A stretch of 64,000 nucleotides of DNA. It comes from Flavobacterium sp. ACN2. GTDB lineage: Bacteria > Bacteroidota > Bacteroidia > Flavobacteriales > Flavobacteriaceae. This document shows, in pieces, positions 52,639 through 61,695 of the stretch; positions within the stretch are counted from its first letter, which is position 1, and every line of letters begins with the position of its first letter. The notes under the pieces were generated by a model, which saw only the letters and a program-made list of their open reading frames with translations, ran no database searches and was not told the DNA's origin. The stretch covers positions 124,001 through 188,000 of the forward strand of contig NZ_MRCM01000011.1 in assembly GCF_002303885.1 (NCBI RefSeq), written 5' to 3'. Both the position numbers and the translations under genes were made by a program.

Positions 52639-52656
52639 TCCCGATAGCTATCGGGA
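52639..52656. repeat. 18-bp perfect palindrome TCCCGATAGCTATCGGGA
   Basis: Perfectly self-complementary and placed inside a 'CTTTGTG..TTTGTGGCAAAA' interspersed repeat, splitting it. It is a few bases from the rsmA promoter boxes. Confidence 0.85.
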
Positions 52657-52681
52657 TTGTGGCAAAAAAAGAATACTTTTG
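52657..52681 (+). promoter_or_regulatory. probable promoter of rsmA
   Basis: TACTTTTG (52674-52681) is a perfect TAnnTTTG box; the nearest TTG (52657-52659) gives a 14-nt spacer, shorter than usual. ATG follows at 52708. Confidence 0.5.
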
Positions 52682-52707
52682 CAGCCTCGTGGCAAACAAG
52701 AAATGAA

Positions 52708-53493
52708 ATGGAAAAAGTAAAAGCCAAAAAACATTTAGGACAGCACTTTCTTAAAGACGAAAGCGTAGCAAAAGCTATTGCAGACACTTTAAGTCTGAAA
52801 GGGTACGATGAGGTTTTAGAAATAGGACCAGGGATGGGTGTGCTTACTAAGTATTTGCTTGAAAAGCCAATTACTACACATGTTATAGAAATCGATACCG
52901 AATCTGTAGCATATTTGGATGCACATTATCCAAAATTAAAAGACAAGATTATTTCTCAGGATTTCCTGAAATATAATATAAATGAAGTTTACCAAGACAA
53001 ACAGTTTGCCATAATTGGAAACTTTCCGTACAATATTTCTTCTCAGATTGTTTTTAGGACATTAGATCTTAAACATCAGATTCCTGAATTTTCAGGAATG
53101 TTCCAGAAAGAAGTAGCCGAGCGCATCTGCGAAAAGAAAGGCTCGAAAACCTACGGAATACTATCCGTTTTAGCTCAGGCTTTCTATACTACAGAGTATC
53201 TGTTTACGGTTGATGAAAACGTTTTTATTCCTCCGCCCAAGGTGAAATCGGGTGTGATGAGAATGACCCGAAAGGAAGATTACAGTCTTCCTTGCAGCGA
53301 AAAGTTATTTTTTACAGTTGTAAAAACCGCTTTTCAGCAGAGACGAAAAACATTACGTAACAGTTTGAAAACATTAAATTTATCAGACCATTTGCGAGAA
53401 GACACTATCTTTGATAAACGTCCGGAGCAGCTTAGCGTCGATGAATTTATTGAACTAACTCTAAAAATAGAAACCGATGGAGTTCAAAGTTAG
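52708..53493 (+). CDS. rsmA: 16S rRNA dimethyladenosine transferase (KsgA)
   Basis: 261 residues from the ATG at 52708 ([15 protein letters not shown]); extension to 52657 would precede the promoter. SAM-binding motif [12 protein letters not shown] (38-48), motif IV NFPYN (105-109), and HLGQHFLKD (9-17) are the family signature. Dimethylates two adenines in 16S helix 45, a ribosome-maturation checkpoint. Its 3' end overlaps mgtE by 17 nt. Confidence 0.96.
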   Translation: MEKVKAKKHLGQHFLKDESVAKAIADTLSLKGYDEVLEIGPGMGVLTKYLLEKPITTHVIEIDTESVAYLDAHYPKLKDKIISQDFLKYNINEVYQDKQFAIIGNFPYNISSQIVFRTLDLKHQIPEFSGMFQKEVAERICEKKGSKTYGILSVLAQAFYTTEYLFTVDENVFIPPPKVKSGVMRMTRKEDYSLPCSEKLFFTVVKTAFQQRRKTLRNSLKTLNLSDHLREDTIFDKRPEQLSVDEFIELTLKIETDGVQS

Positions 53494-54826
53494 TAAAGAA
53501 TTTATACACCAGCTTGAGGAGCTGATCAATAAGAAAAACGACAGTGAACTGGAAGTTTTACTTAATGATCTGCACCACGCTGATATTGCCGAAATTTTAG
53601 ACGAATTAGATTTCGACGAGGCAACTTATATCTTTAAGGTTTTAGATAGTGATAAAACAGCCGAGATTCTTCTGGAATTGGAAGAGGATCTGCGTGAAAA
53701 TATCTTAAGCCGACTTTCACCAAAGGAAATCGCAGAAGAACTTGACGAGCTTGAAACCAACGACGCTGCCGATATTATCGCAGAACTTTCGCAGGAAATC
53801 AAAGCGGAAGTAATTTCTGAAATATTAGACGTTGAACACGCCAAGGATATTGTTGATCTTTTGCGTTACGACGAAAATACTGCAGGTGGTTTGATGGGTA
53901 AAGAGCTTGTAAAAGTGAATGAAAATTGGAACGTTTTGACCTGCGTTAAAGAAATGAGAATTCAGGCTGAAAATGTATCTCGAGTACATTCTATTTACGT
54001 AGTGGATGATGAAAACCGTTTAAAAGGAAGATTATCTCTTAAAGATTTACTGACTTCTTCTACCAAAACTCAGATTGGCGAAGTCTATATCCGAAAATTA
54101 AATTTTGTAAATGTTGATACAGAAGACGTAGAGGTCGCTCGTATTATGCAGAAATACGACTTAGAGGCAATTCCGGTTGTTGACGAATTAGGTCGTTTGG
54201 TGGGAAGAATTACTATTGACGATATCGTAGACGTAATCAAGGAAGAAGCCGATAAAGATTACCAGTTAGCTGCCGGTATTACGCAAGACGTTGAATCGAA
54301 TGACAGCGTTTACGAATTAACCAAAGCGCGTCTGCCTTGGCTTTTAATCGGGATGGTGATCGAAATTGTAGCGTCTTTTGTTTTAAAAGGCAATGAAGCA
54401 ACGTTTCAGAAATATTCTACACTAATTATTTTTGTTCCTTTGCTTTCGGCAACTGCTGGAAATATCGGAGTTCAGGCTTCGGCAATCGTGGTGCAAGGTT
54501 TGGCAAACGGAACGCTTAAAGATTTCAGCCGTGCTTATTTTACTAAAGAAATTACCGTTTCAATGATTTCCGGAAGTATCATTTCGTTTCTTTTGTTATG
54601 CTATCATTCTATCATGTATCAGCAGTATTTAGTAGGATTTGCGATTTCAATTTCAATGATTGTTGTGATTTTGTTTGCGGCGACTTTAGGAACTTTGGTC
54701 CCTCTTTTCTTAAATAAAAATAAAATTGATCCCGCAATTGCGACTGGTCCGTTTATCACAACGACCAACGACGTATTCGGAATTATGCTCTACTTTGGAG
54801 TAGCAAACTTAATTCTTGGATTTTAG
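53477..54826 (+). CDS. mgtE: magnesium transporter MgtE
   Basis: 449 residues: N-terminal helical MgtE_N domain (about 25-130, rich in Asp/Glu, [16 protein letters not shown]), two CBS domains (about 130-255) sensing cytosolic Mg2+, a plug helix, then five transmembrane segments (about 275-448) with [20 protein letters not shown] at the end. Inner-membrane Mg2+ channel. It overlaps the rsmA 3' end by 17 nt, so translation is coupled. Confidence 0.95.
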   Translation: MEFKVSKEFIHQLEELINKKNDSELEVLLNDLHHADIAEILDELDFDEATYIFKVLDSDKTAEILLELEEDLRENILSRLSPKEIAEELDELETNDAADIIAELSQEIKAEVISEILDVEHAKDIVDLLRYDENTAGGLMGKELVKVNENWNVLTCVKEMRIQAENVSRVHSIYVVDDENRLKGRLSLKDLLTSSTKTQIGEVYIRKLNFVNVDTEDVEVARIMQKYDLEAIPVVDELGRLVGRITIDDIVDVIKEEADKDYQLAAGITQDVESNDSVYELTKARLPWLLIGMVIEIVASFVLKGNEATFQKYSTLIIFVPLLSATAGNIGVQASAIVVQGLANGTLKDFSRAYFTKEITVSMISGSIISFLLLCYHSIMYQQYLVGFAISISMIVVILFAATLGTLVPLFLNKNKIDPAIATGPFITTTNDVFGIMLYFGVANLILGF

Positions 54827-54937
54827 ATTTTTGCCACAAATTAGTAGATTACAGTGATTTAAGATCTCTAAAATCTACGTAATTTACAGGCGGAAAAAAC
54901 GCTGTTTATCAGCTACAAATAATTAAAGCCAACCAGA

Positions 54938-55714
54938 ATGAAAGTACACATTATTGGAGGAGGAAACCTTGGGGTTTCTATTGCCTTGGGAATTGCTAAA
55001 TTCTCGAAAAACAACCAAGTTACTGTCACAAGAAGGAACATAGCAAGCATTCAATATTTATCTGAATATGGAATTGCTGTTTCTAACGATAATAAACACA
55101 ACATCCAAGAAGCCGATGTTGTAATTCTAACTATAAAACCGTATCAGGTAGATACTGTTTTGGCCGAAATTTTGCCCGTTATTCAAAACAAAACAATTGC
55201 TTCAGCAGTAAGCGGATTGTCTTTGGATGTGCTTCAAACCAAAACAAACTACGAATATCCAGTTGTTCGCATTATGCCAAATATTGCAGCACAGTTTGGA
55301 GAGTCGGCAACTTGTATTTCTTTCCCAGAAAAATATGCAGCAAATGCTTCGCCAATTGTTGATTTATTTCAAGATTTAGGAACTGCTCCGGTAATTGATG
55401 AAAAATTGATGGATGCGGCAACCGTTTTAGGAGCATGTGGGACTGCGTATGCGTTGCGTTATATTCGCGCGTCTATGCAGGCAGGAATCGAGATTGGTTT
55501 TGATTCTAATACCGCTTTAGCAATTGCGGCGCAAACCGTAAAAGGAGCAGCAAAAATGCTTTTAGAAGAACGAGTACACCCAGAACAATTAATCGACCGT
55601 GTAACGACCCCACAAGGTTGTACAATTGTAGGTTTAAATGAAATGGAGCATAATGGTTTCAGTTCATCATTAATTAAAGGAATCAAGACTTCTTTGAAAC
55701 AAATCAAAGGATAG
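54938..55714 (+). CDS. proC: pyrroline-5-carboxylate reductase
   Basis: Last step of proline biosynthesis, 258 residues. Rossmann motif IIGGGNLGVSIALGIAK (5-21); central GLSLDVLQT; the C-terminal catalytic block VTTPQGCTIVGLNEMEHNGFSSSL is the P5CR signature (classical GGTT replaced by PQGCT). Separated from mgtE by 111 nt. Intact. Confidence 0.95.
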   Translation: MKVHIIGGGNLGVSIALGIAKFSKNNQVTVTRRNIASIQYLSEYGIAVSNDNKHNIQEADVVILTIKPYQVDTVLAEILPVIQNKTIASAVSGLSLDVLQTKTNYEYPVVRIMPNIAAQFGESATCISFPEKYAANASPIVDLFQDLGTAPVIDEKLMDAATVLGACGTAYALRYIRASMQAGIEIGFDSNTALAIAAQTVKGAAKMLLEERVHPEQLIDRVTTPQGCTIVGLNEMEHNGFSSSLIKGIKTSLKQIKG

Positions 55715-56031
55715 ATTTTAAAGAAATTCCAAATAGTTTTAAATTCCAAATTCCAATTTTTGTTGGGGTTTGGGATTTTTTTTATGTATGTTGCAAAGTC
55801 CTTCGACTTCGCTCAGGAAGACAAACAGGATGCAAGATTGTTATTGTTTAAATTGGAATTTGGAATTTTGGTTTTGGAATTTTTTTTAATGGATAACGAT
55901 TGTTAGTCTGAGCGAAGTCGAAGACCTTATAGGCTGTAAAGTCCTTCGACTTCGGTCAGGAAGACAAACAGGATAGAAGAATGTTATTGTTTAGATTGGA
56001 ATTTGAGAATTGGAATTTGGAAATTAAAATT
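55715..56031. other. 317-bp gap of interspersed repeats
   Basis: No gene. It holds three CTTCGACTTCGnTCAG boxes (two direct, one inverted at about 55907-55924) and GGAATTTGGAATT-type short repeats. Confidence 0.75.
55795..56014. repeat. direct duplication of a 70-bp repeat unit
   Basis: 55795-55864 and 55938-56007 (offset 143 bp) share the block AAAGTCCTTCGACTTCG..TCAGGAAGACAAACAGGAT with about five mismatches. An inverted CTGAGCGAAGTCGAAG box lies between them. Confidence 0.8.
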
Positions 56032-57171
56032 TTATTTCAATCTATTTAGCGTGTATTTCAAATAAACAAATCCCATAAGTCCCGCTAAGAAAGAAGCAAT
56101 TAGAATTGCTATTTTAGAAAAAACAATAATTTCAGGATTTTTAAAAGCAAGAACGGTAATGAAAATCGACATTGTAAAACCGATTCCGCCGAGCATTCCT
56201 GCACCTAAAATATGCGCCCATTTTAAATTTTTCGGCAAAGTGCACAAACCTGCAGTTACGCCAACAGAAGAGAAAAGTAAAATTCCAAGTGGTTTTCCGA
56301 CTACTAGTCCGAGAATGATTCCGTAAGTGTTGGCATGATTTAAGCCTTCATGCCAGTTTTCGGTAATCGTTAGAGCAGTATTGGCAATGGCAAACAAAGG
56401 CAAAATAAAAAAAGCGACAGGTTGGTGCAAAAAATGCTGTAACCTGTATGAAGATGTTTTCTCGCCACCATCTCCAAACGGAATAACAAATGCTAAAATT
56501 ACACCCGTTATTGTGGCATGAACTCCAGAATTAAGCATAAAATACCACATTATGACTCCGCCAATGAGATACGGAATGAGATTGTGAATTTTCATTCGGT
56601 TTAAAACAAAAAGAAGACACCAAATTCCAAGTGCAATTCCGAGGTTTAAAAATGAAATCGAAGTGGTATAAAAAATCGCAATCACGATAATGGCACCCAA
56701 ATCATCAATGACGGCCAAAGCCGTTAAAAATACTTTTAAAGAAGCAGGAACTTTGTTTCCTAGAAGCGATAAAATTCCGATAGCAAAAGCAATATCGGTC
56801 GCCATCGGAATTCCAGCTCCGTTTTGTGTAGTTGTTCCGTAATTTAAAACCAAAAAGATTGCGGCAGGAACCAGCATTCCGCCAAAAGCAGCCATTATAG
56901 GCAATGAAGCATTCTTAATATTGGATAATTCACCATGATAAATCTCGCGTTCCAGTTCCAAACCGATCAAAAGGAAGAAGATGGTCATCAATCCATCATT
57001 AATCCAATCGGTTACAGAATGTCCTGAAAATTCTTTTTCCCAAAAAGAAACATACGGAATTTGAATCGAAGAGTTAGCGAGAAAAAGAGATAAAATCGTG
57101 ACCACGAGCAAGATAATTCCTCCCGATTTTTCGTTTTCAAAAAAGGCTTTAAAAGTCTTGGTTAATTTCAT
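56032..57171 (-). CDS. nhaA: Na+/H+ antiporter NhaA
   Basis: 379 residues, about 12 transmembrane segments. The essential aspartate pair is Asp156-Asp157 in AVIDDLGAIIVIAIF, matching Asp163/Asp164 of E. coli NhaA; Asp126 in MATDIAFAIGIL matches Asp133. Also GLELEREIYHGEL at the cytoplasmic side. Inner-membrane antiporter for Na+ and pH homeostasis. Single gene, flanked downstream by repeats. Confidence 0.95.
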   Translation of the reverse strand: MKLTKTFKAFFENEKSGGIILLVVTILSLFLANSSIQIPYVSFWEKEFSGHSVTDWINDGLMTIFFLLIGLELEREIYHGELSNIKNASLPIMAAFGGMLVPAAIFLVLNYGTTTQNGAGIPMATDIAFAIGILSLLGNKVPASLKVFLTALAVIDDLGAIIVIAIFYTTSISFLNLGIALGIWCLLFVLNRMKIHNLIPYLIGGVIMWYFMLNSGVHATITGVILAFVIPFGDGGEKTSSYRLQHFLHQPVAFFILPLFAIANTALTITENWHEGLNHANTYGIILGLVVGKPLGILLFSSVGVTAGLCTLPKNLKWAHILGAGMLGGIGFTMSIFITVLAFKNPEIIVFSKIAILIASFLAGLMGFVYLKYTLNRLK

Positions 57172-57349
57172 TGGGAAGATTTTCTGAAGATTTATATGAT
57201 GGATTGCAAAATCCTTATTCTTTCAAAGTTAAAAAAAAATCTGACCAATAAAAAGTTTAGAAGCAAAGGCGCAAAGATTCAGAAGTTCAAAGTTTATTGT
57301 AATAGGAAAAACTTTGGGGCTTTGTGACTTCACGAGATCAAATTAACCG

Positions 57350-57357
57350 TATTTTTG
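57350..57357 (+). promoter_or_regulatory. -7 promoter box of the hydroxyacid dehydrogenase gene
   Basis: TATTTTTG, exact TAnnTTTG; TTTG 25 nt upstream (57321-57324) is slightly far for a -33 box. ATG at 57381. Confidence 0.5.
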
Positions 57358-57380
57358 TTTTTTATAAAATTTAGAAAAAA

Positions 57381-58331
57381 ATGAGTATAAAAATTCTTCA
57401 TATCGACAGCAATAATCCAATTTTATGGAATCAATTGGAAGAAGCGGGTTTCGAAAATCACGCCGATTTTAAATCTTCAAAAGAAGAAATTGAAGCGAAA
57501 ATTCAAGACTATAATGGAATCGTAATTCGCAGCCGTTTCAAGATTGATAAGACTTTTTTAGACGCTGCAACAAAGTTGCAATTTATTGCGAGAGTTGGCG
57601 CAGGTCTGGAAAGTATTGACTGTGAGTATGCTTCTGCGAAAGGAATTCATCTTATTGCTGCTCCCGAAGGAAACCGCAACGCTGTTGCAGAACATTCGCT
57701 TGGCGTAATTTTATCTTTATTTAATAATTTAAACCAAGCTGATGCAGAAGTAAAAGCCGGACATTGGAATCGCGAAAGCAATCGCGGCCATGAATTGGAT
57801 TTAAAAACAGTCGGGATTATCGGTTACGGAAATATGGGTAAAGCTTTTGCTAAAAAACTGAGAGGTTTTGATACAGAAGTTTTATGTTATGATATTTTGG
57901 ACAACGTTGGCGATGAAAATGCCAAACAAGTTTCGTTGGAAGAATTACGCGAAAAAACAGACGTTTTAAGTCTTCACCTTCCTTGGACACCAGAAACAGA
58001 TAAAATGGTGAATAGCGACTTTATAAATGCGTTTAAAAAGCCTTTTTGGATCATTAATACTTCACGTGGTAAAAATATTGTTACAGCAGATTTGGTTGAA
58101 GCCCTGAAGTCTAAAAAAATTCTCGGTGCTGGATTGGATGTTCTGGAATATGAAAAGCTTTCGTTTGAAACTTTATTCCAAGAAAATAATACACCAGAAG
58201 CACTTCAATATCTTATGGAGGCAAAAAATGTATTGCTAACGCCTCATATTGCCGGTTGGACTTTTGAAAGTCACGAACGTTTGGCTCAGGTAATTGTAGA
58301 TAAAATTAAAGCGGTTTATAGTAAAAAATAG
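57381..58331 (+). CDS. D-2-hydroxyacid dehydrogenase (SerA-like, without ACT domain)
   Basis: 316 residues. NAD-binding segment VGIIGYGNMGKAFAKKL, catalytic Arg in GAGLESIDCEYA..RVGAG region, Glu and His-type acid/base pair in VLLTPHIAGWTFESHER. Annotated in related genomes as phosphoglycerate dehydrogenase, but it lacks the ACT regulatory domain, and serB/serC are not adjacent. Cytoplasmic oxidoreductase; the exact hydroxyacid is not certain. Confidence 0.9.
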   Translation: MSIKILHIDSNNPILWNQLEEAGFENHADFKSSKEEIEAKIQDYNGIVIRSRFKIDKTFLDAATKLQFIARVGAGLESIDCEYASAKGIHLIAAPEGNRNAVAEHSLGVILSLFNNLNQADAEVKAGHWNRESNRGHELDLKTVGIIGYGNMGKAFAKKLRGFDTEVLCYDILDNVGDENAKQVSLEELREKTDVLSLHLPWTPETDKMVNSDFINAFKKPFWIINTSRGKNIVTADLVEALKSKKILGAGLDVLEYEKLSFETLFQENNTPEALQYLMEAKNVLLTPHIAGWTFESHERLAQVIVDKIKAVYSKK

Positions 58332-58520
58332 TCTACAGCCTTTAGGTTTTAATAACGAGTTTTTTCTTGTAAATTTTATTTGGCAAGATTAGTTTTATTT
58401 GTTAATTTTTAATAATATTGTTTCCGAATTTAAAAGAATGAGTCTAAATAGATTCTTTTTTTTAAGTTCGGAGAAAACCGAAAATCCCAAGAGTAGGCCC
58501 AAAAACAAATTATCCTAAGT

Positions 58521-58937
58521 ATGATTGAATGGTATAAAATTGCCATGTTCCAGAACTATTCAAATTTTAGCGGAAGAGCTAGAAGAAGTGAATATTGGTA
58601 TTTTCGTCTGGCAACAGCAGTAATCTTTTTTGTGTTTATTGCTTTAGCTATAATAGTATCAGTAATTGGCGGAGGATTTTTAGGTTTTCCAGTTGCAATA
58701 GGATTAATTGCTTTGTATTCTCTTATTGCTTTAATCCCATCTTTGGCTGTAACAGTTAGAAGGATGCACGACTTGGGTAAAAGCGGTTGGAATGTTTTAA
58801 TTTCTTTTATTCCGTTGGTTGGTCCTATCTGGTTTCTTGTTTTATTAGCAACAGAAGGAGAACACGGAGAAAACTATTACGGTCCAGATCCTAAAAGTAC
58901 TATTGAAGAAATTGATGAAATCGGAATTAATAATTAA
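58521..58937 (+). CDS. DUF805 membrane protein (paralogue 1)
   Basis: 138 residues, three to four transmembrane segments. Family marks NFSGRARRSEYWYF at the start and VRRMHDLGKSGWNVL before the last helix. Function unknown, inner membrane. It is a paralogue of the gene at 59434 and precedes a TM2 gene by 15 nt. Confidence 0.9.
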   Translation: MIEWYKIAMFQNYSNFSGRARRSEYWYFRLATAVIFFVFIALAIIVSVIGGGFLGFPVAIGLIALYSLIALIPSLAVTVRRMHDLGKSGWNVLISFIPLVGPIWFLVLLATEGEHGENYYGPDPKSTIEEIDEIGINN

Positions 58938-58952
58938 CTAAATAATATAAAA

Positions 58953-59231
58953 ATGGAAACTACAAAACCAGAAAGCTGGAATACACCATCTCAACCTAGA
59001 CAAGAGAATAAAAAAGTATTAGCAGGAATTATGGGAATTATTTTTGGATACTTAGGTATTCATAAATTTATCTTAGGATACACTCAAGAAGGAATCATCC
59101 AAATTGTAATTACAATCGTAACTTGCGGAGTTGGTAGTATAATTGGATTCATTGAAGGAATCATCTACTTGACAAAATCAGATGAAGATTTTTACCAAAC
59201 GTACCAAGTTGGTAAAAAAGGCTGGTTTTAA
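58953..59231 (+). CDS. TM2 domain protein
   Basis: 92 residues, two hydrophobic hairpins. TM2 marks are GIMGIIFGYLGIHKFILGYTQEG and TCGVGSIIGFIEGIIYLTKSDEDF. Inner-membrane protein of unknown role. It lies between two DUF805 paralogues and is followed by a strong hairpin. Confidence 0.88.
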   Translation: METTKPESWNTPSQPRQENKKVLAGIMGIIFGYLGIHKFILGYTQEGIIQIVITIVTCGVGSIIGFIEGIIYLTKSDEDFYQTYQVGKKGWF

Positions 59232-59254
59232 GAGAAAAACGCATATAATAATAG

Positions 59255-59289
59255 AAATCCCATTCAGAACTGAATGGGATTTTTTTATG
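59255..59289 (+). terminator. terminator after the TM2 gene (AATCCCATT family)
   Basis: AAATCCCATTCAG pairs perfectly with CTGAATGGGATTT around a 3-nt loop, then seven T. Confidence 0.9.
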
Positions 59290-59433
59290 TCTAAAAATGT
59301 CTTTTCGTGATATTTTAAAAACTTTTAATGGCTCTAGAAGATTTTCAAAGTGAGTAATCTTGCACTCTGATAGAAGAGAGTAATGGAGTAACTGAAAATC
59401 CATAAAGAGTAGGGAATTATAAAGATTTTTATT

Positions 59434-59814
59434 ATGTTAGAAATGTACAAAAAAGTAGTTCTTGAGAACTATACAAATTTTGATGGAAGAGCAAGAAGAA
59501 AAGAATATTGGATGTTTTTCTTGGTAAGTACCATCATATCTGTAGTGTTGAACGTTATAGATGCTACTACTGGTTTAACTTTTGGACCTGGAAAAACGGG
59601 TATATTAGGTTTGATATATTCTTTATTGGTTTTAATTCCATCATTGGCTGTTGCGGTTAGAAGAATGCATGATGTCGCAAAAAGTGGGTGGTATGTACTT
59701 ATTCCAATTTATAATTTGATTTTAGCTTGTACAGAAGGTGAAAAAGGGTCAAATCAGTATGGTGCAGATCCTAAGAATCAGTTAGAGGAAATCAATGAAA
59801 TTGGGAAAGAATAA
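59434..59814 (+). CDS. DUF805 membrane protein (paralogue 2)
   Basis: 126 residues, clearly the same family as the gene at 58521 (YTNFDGRARRKEYWMFF, VRRMHDVAKSGWYVL, YGADPKNQLEEINEIG) but diverged in the membrane segments. Probably arose by local duplication around the TM2 gene. Followed by another AATCCCATT-type terminator. Confidence 0.9.
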   Translation: MLEMYKKVVLENYTNFDGRARRKEYWMFFLVSTIISVVLNVIDATTGLTFGPGKTGILGLIYSLLVLIPSLAVAVRRMHDVAKSGWYVLIPIYNLILACTEGEKGSNQYGADPKNQLEEINEIGKE

Positions 59815-59847
59815 CTTTTCTGGTTTTAAAAAATGTAATTAGAAGTA

Positions 59848-59890
59848 AATCCCATTTCATGTATTAAATGAAAATGGGATTTTTTTTTGA
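59848..59890 (+). terminator. terminator after DUF805 paralogue 2 (AATCCCATT family)
   Basis: AAATCCCATTT pairs with AAATGGGATTT across a 14-nt loop; nine T follow. Confidence 0.85.
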
Positions 59891-59994
59891 ATTTTCTCGC
59901 GAAGAAATGATTTTAACTTAAGACACGAGAATAAAAATTTTATTTTACTAAATAAAAAACGTTACTTCATTGTAATTAAATTTTGATGTAAAAT

Positions 59995-61092
59995 ATGGGA
60001 TTATTTAGTAGAAACAATAAGATTGAAAAGCCCGAAGTTCTTCTTGAACTTCGAAGTCCAAGTTGTCCAATAACAGCTGTTGTAGAGCAAGACAATAGAA
60101 CAGCTTATTTTTATTTGTTTGGTGATAATGAAGATTTTGGTATGAAAAGCTGCTGGATTCGAAATTTAACTGAAGCACCAGAAAAAATAGAAACAAAATT
60201 GATGGAAAAAGGTGTTCCTCCTATGTTAACCAAAGAGTTTTGCAAATTCCCAAAAGGTCAAGAGGCACTTAGTTCTGATAATTTGGAAATTGTTTGGTTG
60301 GAAGAAGGAGATGGAGCAGCATTATTGGAAAATGGAGAGATTTTATGCGTAATTCCTAGTTGGGGAGGTGATGGAGGATTTTATGGGTATTCGCGTGATT
60401 GCAACGGTGCTGGCGATTTTGCATGGGAACTTTCAGCAGACAATGAAATGCGCAAACGTATTGAAAGCGCCATTGATTTTTTGGAAGCATGGGATAAAGA
60501 ACCTAATCCTTTTCAATTGGTACAGCCTGAAATCTTAAATTACTACGATGAAATATTCGGTAAAAGTGAAAAATATTTTGCAATTGATGGACCAGAAGGA
60601 CCTCCAAAAGGTTTGTATGTGTTTGAAGGAAAAGAAAAGACTGTTTTTGCAACTGTAGCAGTATCATTACGTCCACAGCCAAAAGTAGAAATGTATTGTG
60701 AAAATCCTAATGAAGTGAATAGGATTGAACTTGGAGTTATTTTAAAGTCAGGAATGACAAATGAGCAAATAAATGACGTTGCGGGTTTGGTAAGCGGAAT
60801 TACAATGATACCATGGGACTATATTACATTTTTAGCAGAAGGACATACGGTAGAATTTCAAACAAGTATTAGCGAAAAATTTAAGTATGCGGTACTTACT
60901 AATAAATTAAAAGTTTTGCCTCAAATGAACTTAACTAGTTATGCCAAATCAAATATATCTTTTTTATGGATTGTGCCAGTTTCGGAAAGAGAATTGGAGG
61001 TAATGAAAGAATCTGGCTCACAAGCTGTACTAAGTAAACTTGACAGTATAGGAGAGGAAATATTCAATTTAGAGCGAAATGAAGTGGTTTAA
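59995..61092 (+). CDS. SUFU (suppressor of fused) domain protein
   Basis: 365 residues. The C-terminal half (about 185-360) matches the SUFU domain: PPKGLYVFEGKEKTVFATVAVSLRPQPKVEMY and LGVILKSGMTNEQI, TMIPWDYITFLAEGHTVEF. The N-terminal half (1-180) is an unknown beta-rich domain with SWGGDGGFYGYSRDC. SUFU domains in bacteria are often immunity proteins in polymorphic toxin systems (Zhang and Aravind); no toxin is seen in the window. Followed by small orphan genes. Confidence 0.85.
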   Translation: MGLFSRNNKIEKPEVLLELRSPSCPITAVVEQDNRTAYFYLFGDNEDFGMKSCWIRNLTEAPEKIETKLMEKGVPPMLTKEFCKFPKGQEALSSDNLEIVWLEEGDGAALLENGEILCVIPSWGGDGGFYGYSRDCNGAGDFAWELSADNEMRKRIESAIDFLEAWDKEPNPFQLVQPEILNYYDEIFGKSEKYFAIDGPEGPPKGLYVFEGKEKTVFATVAVSLRPQPKVEMYCENPNEVNRIELGVILKSGMTNEQINDVAGLVSGITMIPWDYITFLAEGHTVEFQTSISEKFKYAVLTNKLKVLPQMNLTSYAKSNISFLWIVPVSERELEVMKESGSQAVLSKLDSIGEEIFNLERNEVV

Positions 61093-61100
61093 GGATTAGT

Positions 61101-61235
61101 ATGAAAAAAAGAAAACTCGATAGCACTGATTTGAAATCCGAGCCCTTTTCAAATAGAAAAAATTATAATATCAATAAAGTACAAAGCAACGACAGCAGAG
61201 GTTGTAAAGTAAAAGATTTAGATTATGAGTTTTGA
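61101..61235 (+). CDS. short hypothetical frame, 44 residues
   Basis: ATG at 61101, TGA at 61233. Lys/Asp/Ser-rich, no motif recognised. It starts 8 nt after the SUFU gene and overlaps the next gene (61225) by 11 nt, an operon-like arrangement, but at this size chance cannot be excluded. It may be a fragment of a longer gene. Confidence 0.35.
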   Translation: MKKRKLDSTDLKSEPFSNRKNYNINKVQSNDSRGCKVKDLDYEF

Positions 61236-61515
61236 ATATAATGTTGTTACGGATAAGAAAATTGATTTTGCTCTTTTGCAAAAATTGTGCGACTATCTAA
61301 AGAAAAACCGAAGTTTTGAAGATATTAAGGTGAAAGAAAATGGTTTGTTTATTTCTGATAAGACATCTAATTGGGAGTTAGTAGATATAAATTTGATTTC
61401 TATTGGGCTCTTTGTCAGTGTAAACCTTAATGCAACTCAAAGAAATGAATTACTACTACTAATTCAGAATTTTATGCAAGATCAAGGATTGGGTGTGGTG
61501 ATAGATGAAATATAA
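61225..61515 (+). CDS. hypothetical protein
   Basis: 96 residues, soluble, alpha/beta, no motif recognised (KIDFALLQKLCDYLKKNRSFEDIKV, NATQRNELLLLIQNFMQDQGLG). Located after the SUFU gene on the same strand, thus likely a small orphan of the same cluster. Ends just before a degraded AATCCCATT hairpin. Confidence 0.65.
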   Translation: MSFEYNVVTDKKIDFALLQKLCDYLKKNRSFEDIKVKENGLFISDKTSNWELVDINLISIGLFVSVNLNATQRNELLLLIQNFMQDQGLGVVIDEI

Positions 61516-61540
61516 AAATCCCATTCCAATAGGAATGAAT
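61516..61540 (+). terminator. degraded copy of the AATCCCATT terminator
   Basis: CATTCC (61522-61527) and GGAATG (61532-61537) pair but the flanking arm and T-run are lost, as in a decayed copy of the hairpins at 59255, 59848 and 62277. Confidence 0.5.
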
Positions 61541-61639
61541 ATTTATGTCAACAAAGTTAAAAGCAATTACAGCTGATTAGTCTTAGAAAATGAATTGAAT
61601 TTTGTTGTATAGATTTATTGTCATACTCTTTTGGGGTAC

Positions 61640-61660
61640 GGATTGCAAATCCGTGCTATC
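61640..61660 (+). repeat. left inverted repeat flanking the orphan gene
   Basis: Contains GATTGCAAATCCG; 19 of 21 bases match the reverse complement of 62227-62247. It also forms its own 7-bp stem (ACGGATT/AATCCGT). Confidence 0.75.
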
Positions 61661-61695
61661 AAGCCAGGTTGATAAAAAATAATTATTTTAAGTAT

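Noticed and set aside
61630-61670. Possible tRNA or other RNA at the GATTGCAAATCC hairpin
   Set aside because: No D- or T-arm consensus and no acceptor stem; the same sequence recurs inverted at 62227.
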